A DNA stretch of 64,000 bases. It comes from Lolium rigidum. Its lineage: Eukaryota > Streptophyta > Magnoliopsida > Poales > Poaceae. Position numbers and translations under genes: made by a program. The stretch covers positions 65,481,754 through 65,545,753 of the forward strand of contig NC_061508.1 of assembly GCF_022539505.1 (NCBI RefSeq), in the 5' to 3' direction. How positions within the stretch are numbered: position 1 is the first letter of the stretch; each line of letters starts with the position of its first letter. Shown here piece after piece: positions 34,824 to 46,514 of the stretch. The notes under the pieces were generated by a model that was given only the letters and a program-made list of their open reading frames with translations, ran no database searches and was not told where the DNA came from.

Positions 34824-37800
34824 ATGGCATGTTCCGGAATAGCGAGAGGTCTTCGTGACTTGGCTAAGCATTCCCACATTGCTGATGGTTGTAGAGATTA
34901 TGATTTAGATTTTCTTGCTATATCGGAGACGGGTAGGCGAAATTTCTCTCAAAGTTTTCTCGACCGTTTGTCGGGCGGGATTAACTTTCGGTGGTTTTCT
35001 CGCCCGCCCGTGGTAGGTCGGGGGGCATTTTACTTGGCGTCCGCATAGACACCATGACCGTTTTGGCTAGTTCGATGGAGAGTACCACATTAAGCTCGAC
35101 ATTCGGAACAAAGCAGATGGTTTCATGTGGAGTCCGGTCGTCGTGTATGGTGCCGCCCGGGAAGTGTTTAAGGCTGACTTTTACGTGAGTTGGTAAACCT
35201 TACAAAAGATAATCCTTACCCGATTTTAATCGGAGGTGATTTTAATTTGTTGAGGTTTCCTCATGAGAAAAGTAAAGGCCGCTTTGATGGTCATTGGCCT
35301 TTCTTGTTCAACGCTGTCATTGATAGCCTTGATTTAAGAGAGGTGTTTATGACTGGTCGACAGTTTACTTGGGCAAACAGCTTGCCGGAGCCCACCTACG
35401 AGAAACTAGATCGCGTGTTGATGGATACCGAATGGGAAAATAAATACCCTTTGGTGTCAGTCCGCGCACTAGAACGTATTGAAAAACTGTCTGACCACGC
35501 TCCCATCCTTTTAACCACCGGGAATCCCACACCCGTTTGTAAACGGCCGTTCAAATTTGAACTTGGCTGGTTATATCGAGAGGGATTTCACGATATGGTT
35601 AAAAGGGTTTGGGATAGACCAGTCGGGGGGAGTACGCCCATTTTGAGATGGAATAATAAAATGCGTTCTATGCGCAAACATCTCTCTGGTTGGGCTTCCC
35701 ATACGGCTGGTATTCTTAAAAAAGAAAAGTCTCGCTTATCAAATGTGATTGATGAGCTTGAGGCTGTTGCGGAGATTAGACCCCTGTCTACACATGAGAT
35801 TGAGCTTAAAAATCAATCCAATGAACAGATGGCGGGTCTTCTTCGCGAAGAGGAGCTCAAATGGTATCAACGATCAAAGCTCAATTCATCTTGGAAGGAG
35901 ACTCGAATACGCGATATTTCCATGGCTTAGCAAATGGGAGACACCGGAAAAAACGTATTCACTCTCTTATTCAAGATGAAGGGTTGATTGAAGGCCATGA
36001 GCAACTCAAGTCTTACATTACTAATTATTATAAGGGTCTGTTTGGTCCTCCGGAGGAAAGTACTTTCTATCTTAACGAGGACTTAACGGATGATATACCC
36101 CAAGTTTCTTTGGAAGAAAACGGCTTGCTGACCGCACCTTATGCGAGGAAGAGGTTAAGAAGGCAGTTTTCCAAATGGAATGCAACAAAGCACCGGGTCC
36201 GGATGGGTTTCCAGCAGAGTTTTATCAAACCTTACGGGATACTATTAAATCGGACCTTCTAGATTTGTTCGAGTGATTTACACATTGGACAACTAGAATT
36301 ATTTCGTCTAAATTTTGGTGAAGTTATCTTGTTACCGAAAATTAATGAGGCAGAAAGGATCCAACAATATAGACCCATTTGCCTATTAAATGTAAGTTTC
36401 AAGATTTTCACGAAAGTGGCCACCATTAGACTTAATACGGTTGCGGATCATGTTGTTTTACCATCGCAGACAGCCTTTATGCAAGGACGTAATATCCTTG
36501 ATGGAGTAGCGGTTTTGCATGAGACGGTACATGAGATGCATTCTAAGAAATTAAATGGGGTTATTTTAAAGCTTGATTTTGAGAAGGCGTATGATAAAGT
36601 TAAATGGTCTTTCCTTCAACGGACACTCAGGATGAAAGGCTTTTCGTCTGAGTGGCGAGCTCTAATTCATGATTTCGTGTATGGAGGTAGTGTTGCAATC
36701 CGGGTTAATGATGACACCGGACACTACTTCCAAACACGAAAAGGGTTACGCCAAGGAGATCCGCTATCTCCGATGTTATTTAACATCGTAGCGGATATGT
36801 TGGCGGTACTCATAGAGAGAGCCAAGTCCGATGGTCGGATTGAAGGTGTGATTCCACATCCGGTTGATGGTGGCTTATCTATCCTTCAATACGCTGATGA
36901 CACAATTCTTTTTATGGATCATGATCTTGAAAAAGCTCGAAATCTGAAATTAATTTTAGCAGCTTTTGAGCAATTATCGAGATTGAAAATTAACTTCCAT
37001 AAAAGTGAATTGTTACGCTTCGGTGATGCCCAAGACGATGTAGCTCTGTATACAGAGTTATTTGGTTGTGGGCAAGGCCAATTTCCGATTCGCTATTTGG
37101 GTATTCCGATTCACTATCGGAGACTGACAATTGCGGAATGGAAATTAGTGGAAGAAAGATTACAAAAACGTCTCAGTAGTTGGAAAGGTAAATTGTTATC
37201 CCTGGGTGGAAGATTGGTACTCATTAATTCAGTACTAACTAATATGGTACTGTATATGCTATCATTCTTCATCCTGCCAAAAGGAATTCTGCATAAACTC
37301 GATTATTATCGATCCAGATTCTTTTGGCAAGGGGACAGCGAGAAAAAGAAATATCGACTGGTTAAATGGAGTATAGTTTGTAGTCCCAAAGATCAAGGAG
37401 GGCTTGGAGTTCATGACCTGGAGGTCAAGAATTCAGCTCTCCTGGGTAAATGGCTTTTTAAGCTACTTACGGAGGATGGGATTTGGCAAACTATACTTCG
37501 GAGAAAGTACATCGGCTCGAAGACATTATCTCGGTGGTTTGGAAACCCGGGGATTCACACTTCGGGCTGGTCTTATGGCGACAAAAAATGTCTTTTTTCG
37601 ACATGGGACTTTCTCCATTAAGAATGGAGCACAGATACGGTTCTGGGAAGATGCTTGGCTCGACAATGCTCCCCTAAGTGAACAGTATCCCGCTTTGTAT
37701 AGAATTGCGCGTCGCCAAGGTGATACCATTGCAACTGTAATGGCTACTTCACCCCCGAATGTGACGTTCAGACGGGTTTTACTAGGACAAAGGCTTGTGG

Positions 37801-38501
37801 CATGGAACAATCTAATTCAGCGGCTTGGAGATATTCAGTTATCGCCAGAGCCAGATGAATTTCGATGGAACCTCCATGTAGATGGTACTTTTTCTGTAAA
37901 ATCTTTATACAATGCGATCCTGCTTTCTGATTTACCAGTTGATAATAATAAAAAAATTTGGAAGATGAAGATACCATTAAAAATTAAAATTTTTGGATGG
38001 TATCTTCGTCGCGGGGTTATCCTCACCAAAGATAATCTTGTTAAGCGGAATTGGCACGGAAGTACACGATGTGTCTTTTGTCATCATGATGAAACCATCA
38101 AACATTTATTCTTCCAGTGCCAGTTTGCGAGATCTATATGGTCAGTCATCCAAGTAGCGTCTACCTTGTATCCGCCGACTAGTGTCGCTAATGTCTTTGG
38201 CAATTGGCTTCATGGTATTAACTCAAGGTTTAAAATGCTTCTTAGGATGGGGGCGCTAGCGGTTATCCGGGCGCTCCGGCTATGTAGAAATGACAAGATC
38301 TTTAATGACAAAAATTGCTCTTTGTTGCAGGTCATCTACAGATGCACGGGTATTCTCCGTTCGTGGTTACCTCTTCGGCGTGTGGAGAACCGAGACCTAT
38401 TTACGGAGGTCTGTACACGGTTGGAGGATACGGCGAGGGATACTTTTTCCCTACATGGGTGGCAGCATAGTCTACGGATAGTAGCTCCTCCCACATCTTA
38501 G
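34820..38501 (+). pseudogene. LINE ORF2: endonuclease and reverse transcriptase
   Basis: APE-type endonuclease at 34830-35520 (LDFLAISETGRRNFSQ, ILIGGDFNLLRFP, KLSDHAPILL). Reverse transcriptase about 36170-37250: KAPGPDGFPAEFYQTL, YRPICLLNVSFKI, KLDFEKAYDKVKW (catalytic Asp), GLRQGDPLSP, LQYADDTILF (catalytic YADD). C-terminal zinc-binding domain at 37960-38150 with CVFCHHDETIKHLFFQC. All catalytic motifs survive, but the frame breaks near 34850, 35010, 35100-35190, 35880, 36140, 36240-36330 and 37590. No working protein expected; this is a recently decayed plant L1 element. Confidence 0.9.
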
Positions 38502-38665
38502 GCGTCGTATGATTCATCGTTCCGAAATGTATTTCGCCCTTTTATTTTTGTAACTCTGGACTCTTGAGACAACAAACGGCTGTGTGCATCCTGGTTATGC
38601 AGAGGCTGGATGTAATTACTTCTTGAAGTAATAAAGCATCCTTTATCGAAAAACTTGTATGTTGA

Positions 38666-38852
38666 ATAATCTAATGGTCTGCTTTATTTTTGTAATGCGG
38701 ATTTATGGTTCGATGATGCAAATCGAAGTATGATAAACAGTGTCGTACGCGTGGACCACATCTTTCTTGCATTTCCAAATAATAGTTCATCTCTGTCAAA
38801 ACAAGCTTCCACAGCAAGCAAACTCGTAAACATTTTGTTCGGGCTTTACCAA
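38666..38852 (-). mobile_element. Helitron H1, middle piece
   Basis: Short stretch between the LINE target duplication and the start of H2, assigned to H1 by position only. Confidence 0.5.
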
Positions 38853-39890
38853 TCTTTACTATTAAATTAAAATAGGACGTGATGGTTGGTGATGGTAGGT
38901 ATACCGGAATCGTAAAAAAAACGGTCTATCCGTTTAGGCACGTCTCGTCCTAGAGACCACGCGATGCACGATAAGGCCATCCTTGATCAGTTGATCCCGG
39001 CGACGTAAATAGGATGGAACGACGTAATCGTTTGCAGGCCAAGAGATACCAAGCAAGGCCGATCCGACTACAATTCTAATTTGGCCACCTAGCTAGCGGA
39101 CTACAAATCAAATCTGAAAAATCAATTAGTCAGGCGCGTTTGACTCTTTGCAATTCAGTCGGTTCTTCTTTTCTTTATTTGTGAAGTGAAAGAGCTAATT
39201 TCCTGATTGGAGGCCCACAAGCTATCCTTCCATGACATGATTTGGTTGCTGAGTACGGATAAAATTCGAATTGAACATACTCTTTGTGGTACCACATCGG
39301 CCTTCGGTGCCAACGAATTAGACAGCGTTACAAAGGACAAAATACCAGGGTAATTAAGTTGATACGTATTTTACAAAAATGATTCTACAATTTTCAGTTT
39401 GTGCAACGTAAAAAGGGCTTGCGACAATATACATTCAGTCAAGAGTTCCTCCGATCAGAAAATATTGATTCTTAGGAAAACCATAGACCGATGCGGCCAC
39501 GCATGTTCCTAGCCCCTAGGAAAAAATCAGGTCGCACCTTTTGTCCAACGTGAAAACGTCTTTTTGCAAGGAACTAGATATTCGATCAAGCATCAACACA
39601 TTGCTGAATAACTGATTGCGCATCAAGTATTGTAGGTAGCAAGTTAAGCTACAGTAATGGCAGAGAAAAGACAATCAATACAAAACATGTTTTTGTTTAT
39701 CACTTACATTTAATTGAACCTTGCACTAAATGAAAAAGGCATGTGCATCGTATCGATGATGCAGAGGCCGGGCGATGCTTCATTTCAATAAAAAAAACTT
39801 GCATTTAATAATTAAAAAATCTAAAAACTCAGCTGAGCACATGGGGTGAAAAATTGGTTCACCCGTAGCAAAGCACGGGTATTCTGCTAG
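38853..39890 (+). mobile_element. Helitron H2, small non-autonomous
   Basis: The 5' end is A followed by TCTTTACTATTAAATTAAAA (38853). The 3' end is hairpin ACCCGT-AGCAAAGC-ACGGGT, ATTCTG, CTAG, then host T (39891). 1038 bp. Its 3' end is nearly identical to that of H1 (CCGTAGCAAMGCACGGG), so both belong to one family. No Rep/helicase. Confidence 0.8.
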
Positions 39891-41087
39891 TCATCCTGCT
39901 GTACCAGAGAAAAAATATAGGAGACGAAAAACTCTGCAGCCTGTCGTGTTAGTCCATCGGTAGTACAATATGCTAAGAAACAACCAATTCAATTGTATAG
40001 ATCTCCATTGTATAGACCAATATCTGATGAAGTACTTATAAAGCATCGTGAGTTTTGTACTCCACATTCCCAGGTTGGTACCAATCCGCTAATCTGGCAT
40101 ATGTAGCTGGCTTTTTATAAGCTTTTATAGGTCATACATATCACTGATCAGGGAGCAAATTGATCAGGTATACAAAACCAATGAGCATGCGCTTTGGAAA
40201 ATGGATCAGCCCGTCTGACCAATGTAACCAGCTCTTTTTAATGGCAGAATCATCACTCATCAGGGTGGAGGTCACGCTGTGCTTGCAGCCGGCGATTCCT
40301 GCACCTGGGACAGCACAGGGCCACACCACCATAGATCGGCATCGGCCGACGCCCTTCCATTCCCAGTTGCGGGGCCGGCGCTGTGGTGCCGTATCCGGAC
40401 GAAGTGGGGCGGCGGCGGCCAAATCAAGCATATCGCGAAGAGCAGGGAAAGACCAGGAGCAGAGCAACTTCATAGCGGAAGGTTGGCTGCTCGACGCATG
40501 CGAGCGCCCTGGCCGATGCAGGCGAACGGTCCGCGACTGGCCGCATCGTATCCTGATGCAGTGAAGTGGATTAATGAATCAAGCTCTAAACCATGGACTC
40601 GAATCAGACCACAAAGATAAATGAAACAGCAAAAAGTCAATGGGAAAATCCAGCCATCCGCACCCATCAAAACGGGAAAGAAATCCAAGAGATTTGGGAG
40701 GGGAGAGGTGGCGTTGCAGGAGTACATGGCTGCTCGTGCTGGACAAACGGATCTCGAGAACATGGCAGTGACGGCTGTGGAGCAGAGATACTTCCTTCAT
40801 GCCGTCCGCTTGAGGACGAACCTCCACATCCCCCGTCCCCTTCCCGCAGTCATCGCCTCCGCCATCCACCAGCTCTACTCTTCTCAACAGAGAAGGGGGC
40901 TTGTGGCCTCTTGCTGGCGCGGCGGAGCCCTGGGAGGCGCGGGGCAGGTGGCAGCCTAGTTGGAGAAAGAAGAGAATAGGATGCGGGAGAGAGAGGACTG
41001 TGTGTTACTTTCATAAATTATGAGGGGTATATTGCAAAACAGGCTGACGTACCACGGTTGCATTCGGACTTAATACTGTAGTAAAGA
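39891..41087 (-). mobile_element. Helitron H1, 5' portion with possible captured sequence
   Basis: GC-rich segments at 40250-40560 and 40770-40970 contrast with their AT-rich surroundings and may be captured host exons. A frame on the minus strand begins MRRVELVDGGGDDCGKGT at 40887, but no domain was recognised. Confidence 0.45.
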
Positions 41088-41626
41088 TACCACTAGTTGA
41101 AACCGAAAATTCTAAAATACCACTCAAAAAACCAAGCTCGCCAAAATACCACTATATTCTAGCTTTTCATTCCAAAATGACACTATGCACTAACTGAGAG
41201 TAACACCGACACAAAACAGTAGCATCTTCAACAAAACTATGACGGTAGCGTTTCCACTAAATTTAACCAGAATTACAACATCATGTGGGTAACATTATAA
41301 GAGCAATAACAATGAACCGCATGCGAACCAAATTGAGATTCTCTCAGGCATGGTGGAACTACACGGAGAGGGCAGCAGCTGGGAGGAGCCAGCGCTGTCG
41401 CTTCGCCCTGGTTATCTTATTTTGGGTGAGCTCTCTCATTACGTTAGATGAGGATAATTTTGGAATTTCGCGAACACAGGCAAGTGCCTTACAGTTTGAC
41501 TAACGAAAAACGTTTGACACCTGACGGTAGTGTTATTTTGGCTATGAAAACTAAGATTGTAGTGGTATTTTGGCAAGATTGGTTTTTATAGTGGTATTTT
41601 GGAACTCTCGGTTTCAATTAGTGGTA
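41088..41626. mobile_element. Mutator-type MITE with ~80-bp TIRs
   Basis: Left end TACCACTAGTTGAAACCGA, right end its near inverse (TCGGTTTCAATTAGTGGTA). Repeated AAAATACCACTA motifs follow on both sides. Flanking 9-bp sequences TAGTAAAGA (41079-41087) and TAGTGAATA (41627-41635) agree at 7 of 9 bases, fitting Mutator duplication length. 539 bp, no coding. Confidence 0.72.
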
Positions 41627-41665
41627 TAGTGAATATTCTCTCATTTGCTTGCCCCTGTCTCCGCC

Positions 41666-41682
41666 ACCCCCCCCCCCCCCCC
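41666..41682 (+). repeat. Poly-C run
   Basis: About 17 C in a row in the leader of the possible exon at 41701. Length may be unreliable in the assembly. Confidence 0.8.
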
Positions 41683-41700
41683 CACACCACCCTCGGGAGT

Positions 41701-41811
41701 ATGAGTCGTAGATCATCGGCCGCCGGAAATCCACCTCCCCCAGGCGACCTAGGGTTCTCCGCCTCGTCCGCATCGCCCCTCCCGCCCGTCCGTCCTCCGC
41801 CGCCGCCAAAG
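41701..41811 (+). pseudogene. Possible first exon of a truncated host gene
   Basis: ATG followed by 37 codons (MSRRSSAAGNPPPPGDLGFS..., Pro/Ser-rich) and a good donor AAG/GTATACC at 41811. Codon GC and the 'exon then T-rich intron' look resemble true grass first exons. No later exon is seen before the repeat at 42200, so it is probably a fragment left by insertions. Family not recognised. Confidence 0.35.
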
Positions 41812-42199
41812 GTATACCCCCTCTCGTGGCGGCGCCTCGCCGACGCCCCCCTTTCCCTTCCGTTGGCAGCCCTGTTCCACCCAACAGCTACCTCTTCTAG
41901 AAATACAGCATTTTTCTCTTCCATTCTAGTATTCCCTTTTGTTGCGAGCAGTCCAATCCGGAAATTAGTTCCTCTCCAACGTGTCCAGTCTGCCGTGGAT
42001 TTGTTTGCGGCGGAGCTGTACAATCAGTTTTTCCCCCTGTTAGATCTTCCTATCTGTTATATAGGCGGGCCTATTGATTTGTACTTACTGGTATAACCGA
42101 GATCATTGGGCCGAATCAATTTAATTTTCGGGCGGGATATGTCTCTTAATATCACTGAACTACTATGTTCCATTATGGAGCTAACAAAATATTTGTTAG

Positions 42200-43044
42200 C
42201 TAATTCCAGTTCGAGAGGAGGAAACAACGCCACGGGTCGTCTCGCGCGAGGCGGCTCCGGGCGACCCAAACCCTAGAAGAAAAAAGCAGGCGATCTTCCT
42301 CCTCCTGGCCGCTGCCGTCGTCGGGGTCGACGGTGGCGGCTGCGCCCGGTTGCGAAGGCAGGGGCAGAGGTGGCGCGCCCGCGGACTCCCCTTCGCGCGG
42401 AGGTAGGGTCTTCCAGGGGCAGCGACGGTGGGCGGCGGGTCTGGTGGCGGTGGCTTCGGTTACGTAATCTGCATCATGGCGAGGGGCGCGATGGAGTGGT
42501 GGATCTCGGTGGGAGGAGGATGGCAGCCGGCCATCCGCGTCGTGGGCGTGCGTAGCTGCTCCCCTGATGGCTGCCGACCTCCACCGGCCGGGTTGGAGGA
42601 GGAAGATGGACCGCAGTTCCTAGCCATGACGGCGGCGTGGGGCCGACCGTTCATACTTTTATGGTGGTTGTCCTAGGGGTCTTCTTTTGCGAAGATGAAG
42701 ACCTCTTGGATGCCAGTCTTTCTTCATCTAGCCGGAGTGATGAGTTTCGGAAGGCTCCGACGGTGAAGGGAACATTGCATATTTTCCCGAAGTTCACAGG
42801 ATCGGGAGGTATTCGGTCGCGCGCACCAATGCTTTTATTCTAACCGTTTGATTCCGGAGGGAGCGGCCTGAAGCTCTGTTCTGTGTTGACATCAAGTTGA
42901 CCTTTTGGTCCATGGTGAAGTCAGGAAAAGAGAATATCATGAAGGCTGGATTGGGGACTAGCCAAAGGAGGTTCAAGTCTCCGCGATGTTAAGAAACTTG
43001 CTTGATGTTCCGGGCTTCGCAGCAGTGGTATGAAAGTGGGGGCG
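42200..43044 (+). mobile_element. Retroposon-like repeat fragment
   Basis: The start (GTCTCGCGCGAGGCGGCTCC, GACCCAAACCCTAGAAGAAA, TCCTGGCCGCTGCCGTCG) is homologous to 18700-18900. It ends abruptly at the LTR of element C. No coding domain. Confidence 0.5.
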
Positions 43045-44635
43045 TGATAACGCGTGAAGCACACGTCCGTTGGGAACCCCAAGAGGAAGGTGTGATGCGT
43101 ACAGCAACAAGTTTTCCCTCAGTAAGAAACCAAGGTTATCGAACCAGTAGGAGATGAAGGCCACGTGAAGGTTGTTGGTGGAGGAGTGTAGTGCGGCGCA
43201 ACACCAGGGATTCCGGCGCCAACGTGGAACCTGCACAACACAATCACAATACTTTTCCCCAACTTAACAGTGAGGTTGTCAATCTCACCGGCTTGCTGAA
43301 AACAAAGTATTAAACGTATGGTGTGGAGAATGATGTTTGCTTGTAGAAAACACCAGAGAACAGAGATTGCAGTAGATTGTATTTCAGATGTAAAAGAATG
43401 GACCGGGGTCCACAGTTCACTAGTGGTCTCTCTCCCATAAGATAAATAGCATATTGGGTGAACAAATTACAGTTGGGCAATTGACAAATAGAGATGCACA
43501 TACATATCATGATGACTACTATGAGATTTAATCAGGGCATTACGACAAAGTACATAGACCGCTATCCAGCATGCATCTATGCCTAAAAAGTCCACCTTCG
43601 GGTTAGCATCCGCACCCCTTCCAGTATTAAGTTGCAAACAACGAGACAATTGCATTAAGTATGGTGCGTAATGTAATCAACACAAATATCCTTAGACAAA
43701 GCATTGATGTTTTATCCCTAGTGGAAACGAGCACATCCACAACCTTAGAACTTTCCGTCACTCGTCCCAGATTCAATAAAGGCATGAACCCACTATCGAG
43801 CATAAATACTCCCTCTTGGAGTCACAAGTATCAACTTGGCCGGAGCCTCTACTAGCAACGGAGAGCATGCAAGAACATAAACAACACATATATGATAGAT
43901 TGATAATCAACTTGACATAGTATTCAATATTCATCGGATCCCAACAAATGCAACATGTAGCATTACAAATAGATGATCTTGATCATGATAAGCAGCTCAC
44001 AAGATCTAAACATGATAGCACAAGAGGAGGAGACAACCATCTAGCTACTGCTATGGACCCATAGTCCAAGGATGAACTACTCACACATCAATCCGGAGGC
44101 GGGCATGGTGATGTAGAGCCCTCCGGTAATGATTCCCCTCTCCGGCAGGGTGCCGGAGGCGATCTCCTGAATCCCCCGAGATGGGATTGGCGGCGGCGGT
44201 GTCTCTGGAACTTTTTCCGTATCGTGGCACTCGATAATAGGATTTTCGCGACGGAGATTTTAAGTAGGCGGAAGGGCAGAGTCGGTGGAGGCACGGGGGC
44301 CCCACACCATAGGCCGGCGCGGGCCCCATGCTGGCCGCGCCGCCCTATGGTTAGGGCGCCTCGTGGCCCCACTTCGTATCCTCTTCGGTCTTCTGGAAGC
44401 TCCGTGGAAAAATAAGACCCTGGGCGTTCGTTTCGTCCAATTCCGAGAATATTTCCTGTGTAGGATTTCTGAAACCAAAAACAGCACAAAACAAGAACTG
44501 GTGCTTCGGCATCTCGTTAATAGGTTAGTGCCGGAAAATGCATATAAATGATGGAAAGTGTGTATAAAACATGTGAGTATTGTCATAAAACTAGCATGGA
44601 ACATAAGAAATTATAGATACGTTTGAGACGTATCA
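43045..44635 (-). repeat. 3' LTR of gypsy element C
   Basis: On the minus strand TGATACGTCTCAAACG...CACGCGTTATCA, about 1591 bp, same family as the LTRs of A and B but more divergent. It is preceded on the minus strand by the polypurine tract AAGCTTGGGGATGCT (44636-44650). Confidence 0.82.
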
Positions 44636-46011
44636 AGCATCCCCAAGCTTAGTTCCTACTCGCCCTCGAGTAGGTAAACGATAACAAGGATAATTTCTGA
44701 AGTGACATGCTGCTATCATAATCTTGATCAATACTATTGTAAAGCATATGAGATGAATGTAGTGATTCGAAGCAATGGTAAAGAATATGATTAAACAACT
44801 GAATCATATAGCAAAGACTTTTCATGAATAGTACTTTCAAGACAAGCATCAATAAGACCTGCATAGGAGTTAACTCATAAAGCAATAAATTCTTAGTAGA
44901 AAGTTTTGAAGCAACACAAAGGAAGATATAAGTTTCAGCAATTGCTTTCAACTTGTAACATGTATATCTCATGGACAGTTGTCAACATAAAGCAATATAA
45001 CAAGTGGAATAGGTAAACATGTAAGAATCAATGTACACAGTTGACACAAGTGTTTGCTTCTAAGATAGAAAGAAGTAGGTAAACTGACTCAACATAAAGT
45101 AAAAGAATGGCCCTTCGCAGAGGGAAGCATGGATTACTATTTTTGTGCTAGAGCTTTTATTTTAAAAACATAGAAACAATTTTGTCAACGGTAGTAATAA
45201 TTCATATGTGTTATGCATAAGACATCTTATAAGTTGCAAGCCTCATGCATAGAATACCAATAGTGCTCGCACCTTGTCCTAATTAGCTTGGATTTACATG
45301 GATTATCATTGCATAACATATGTTTCAACCAAGTGTCACAAAGGGGTACCTCTATGCCGCCCTGTACAAAGGTCCAAGGATATAGATCGCATTTGATTTC
45401 TCGTTTTTGATAGATCTCAACTAAGGACATCCATACCGGGACAACATAGAAAACAGATAATGGACTCCTCTTTAATGCATAAGCATTCAACAACAGATAA
45501 TATTCTCATAAGAGATTGAGGATTAGTGTCCAAACTGAAACTTCCACCATGATTCATGGCTTTAGTTAGCGGCTCAATGTTCTTCTCTAACAATATGCAT
45601 ACTCAAACCATTTGATCATGATAAATCGCCCTTACTTCAGACAAGATGAACATGCATAGCAACACACATGATATTCAACAAAGGTGTAATAGTTGATGGC
45701 GTCCCCAGAAACATGGTTACCGCTCAACAAGCAACTTATAAGAAATAAGATACATAGCAACATATTCAATACCACAATAGTTTTTAAACTATTTTCCCAT
45801 GAGCTATATATTGCAAAGACAAGGAATGAAATTTTAAAGGTAGCACTCAAGTAATTTACTTTCGAATGGCAGAGAAATCCTACATAGTAGGTAGGTATGG
45901 TGGACACAAATGGCATGGGTTTTGGCTCAAGGATTTGGATGCACGAGAAGTATTCCCTCTCAGTACAAGGCTTTGGCTTGCAAGGTTGTTTGAAGCAAAC
46001 ACAAGTATTCC
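44636..46011 (-). mobile_element. 3' internal region of element C (cut by gap)
   Basis: Reverse complement of the noncoding region found at 8560-9892 in element B. Runs into the assembly gap at 46012. No gene. Confidence 0.78.
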
Positions 46012-46111
46012 NNNNNNNNNNNNNNNNNNNNNNNNNNNNNNNNNNNNNNNNNNNNNNNNNNNNNNNNNNNNNNNNNNNNNNNNNNNNNNNNNNNNNNNNN
46101 NNNNNNNNNNN
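46012..46111. other. Assembly gap, 100 N
   Basis: Exactly 100 N, the usual placeholder for a gap of unknown size. Sequence on the two sides belongs to different elements (gypsy left, CACTA right). Confidence 0.99.
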
Positions 46112-46456
46112 TAGGCCTTTGATGAGGCGCCAATGAAGAGACGTAGCATTTACATATGTGAAGAAATGGCCCTCTCCTTCGAGCGCACCGCGCATGGAGA
46201 GAGGATCTACCTCGACAAATGAAAGGTCCGCTAGGGTGAGTTTGCAAGGGGTTACATAAAACATAAAGACGCCAAAGACTATGTCTCCATGCGGAAGTTA
46301 GATATGAGCATCGCCTCAAGCGTTATTGGGTACAAATTCTCTCAGTGAATTGTTCCAGATTGCTCAATACGACGCGACCTCGACAAATCTATCACTCGCG
46401 TTGCTACGTTCGTAAGTGATTTAATAATTTCTACCCCATCTCCTGCTCATTGCCTG

Positions 46457-46514
<58 letters not shown>

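Larger units (their letters stand above)
21967..38649 (+). mobile_element. LINE (L1-type), 5'-truncated, split by the LARD
   Basis: Begins inside ORF1 (MMSAPGSTEE frame) and ends with AATAAAGCATCC followed by TTATCGAAAA at 38649. Target duplication: 21951-21966 and 38650-38665, 14 of 16 bases equal (AAAACTTSTATGWTGA). Contains the end of ORF1 and ORF2 with endonuclease, RT and a C-terminal zinc knuckle. The LARD 22123-33945 interrupts ORF1. Without the LARD the LINE is about 4.9 kb. Confidence 0.85.
21887..41087 (-). mobile_element. Helitron H1, split by a LINE and by Helitron H2
   Basis: The 3' end on the minus strand is CCGT-AGCAACGC-ACGG hairpin, GTATTGTG, then CTAG followed by T (21887-21890), as expected for a Helitron. 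The proposed 5' end is at 41087: minus strand A then TCTTTACTACAGTATTAAG. Removing the LINE (21967-38665 with one target copy) and H2 (38853-39890) leaves about 1.46 kb in three pieces (21887-21966, 38666-38852, 39891-41087). No Rep/helicase coding is seen, so it is non-autonomous. The 3' end is well supported; the match to this 5' end is inferred. Confidence 0.6.

Noticed and set aside
21887..39890. A DNA transposon with inverted ends CTAGCAxAATACCCGTGC
   Set aside because: The two inverted sequences are both Helitron 3' ends (hairpin plus CTAG/T). Each has its own candidate TC end (41087 and 38853), which fits two Helitrons in opposite orientation better than TIRs.
45632..46319. ORFs crossing the N gap
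   Set aside because: They contain only unknown residues in the middle and are artefacts of translating N.
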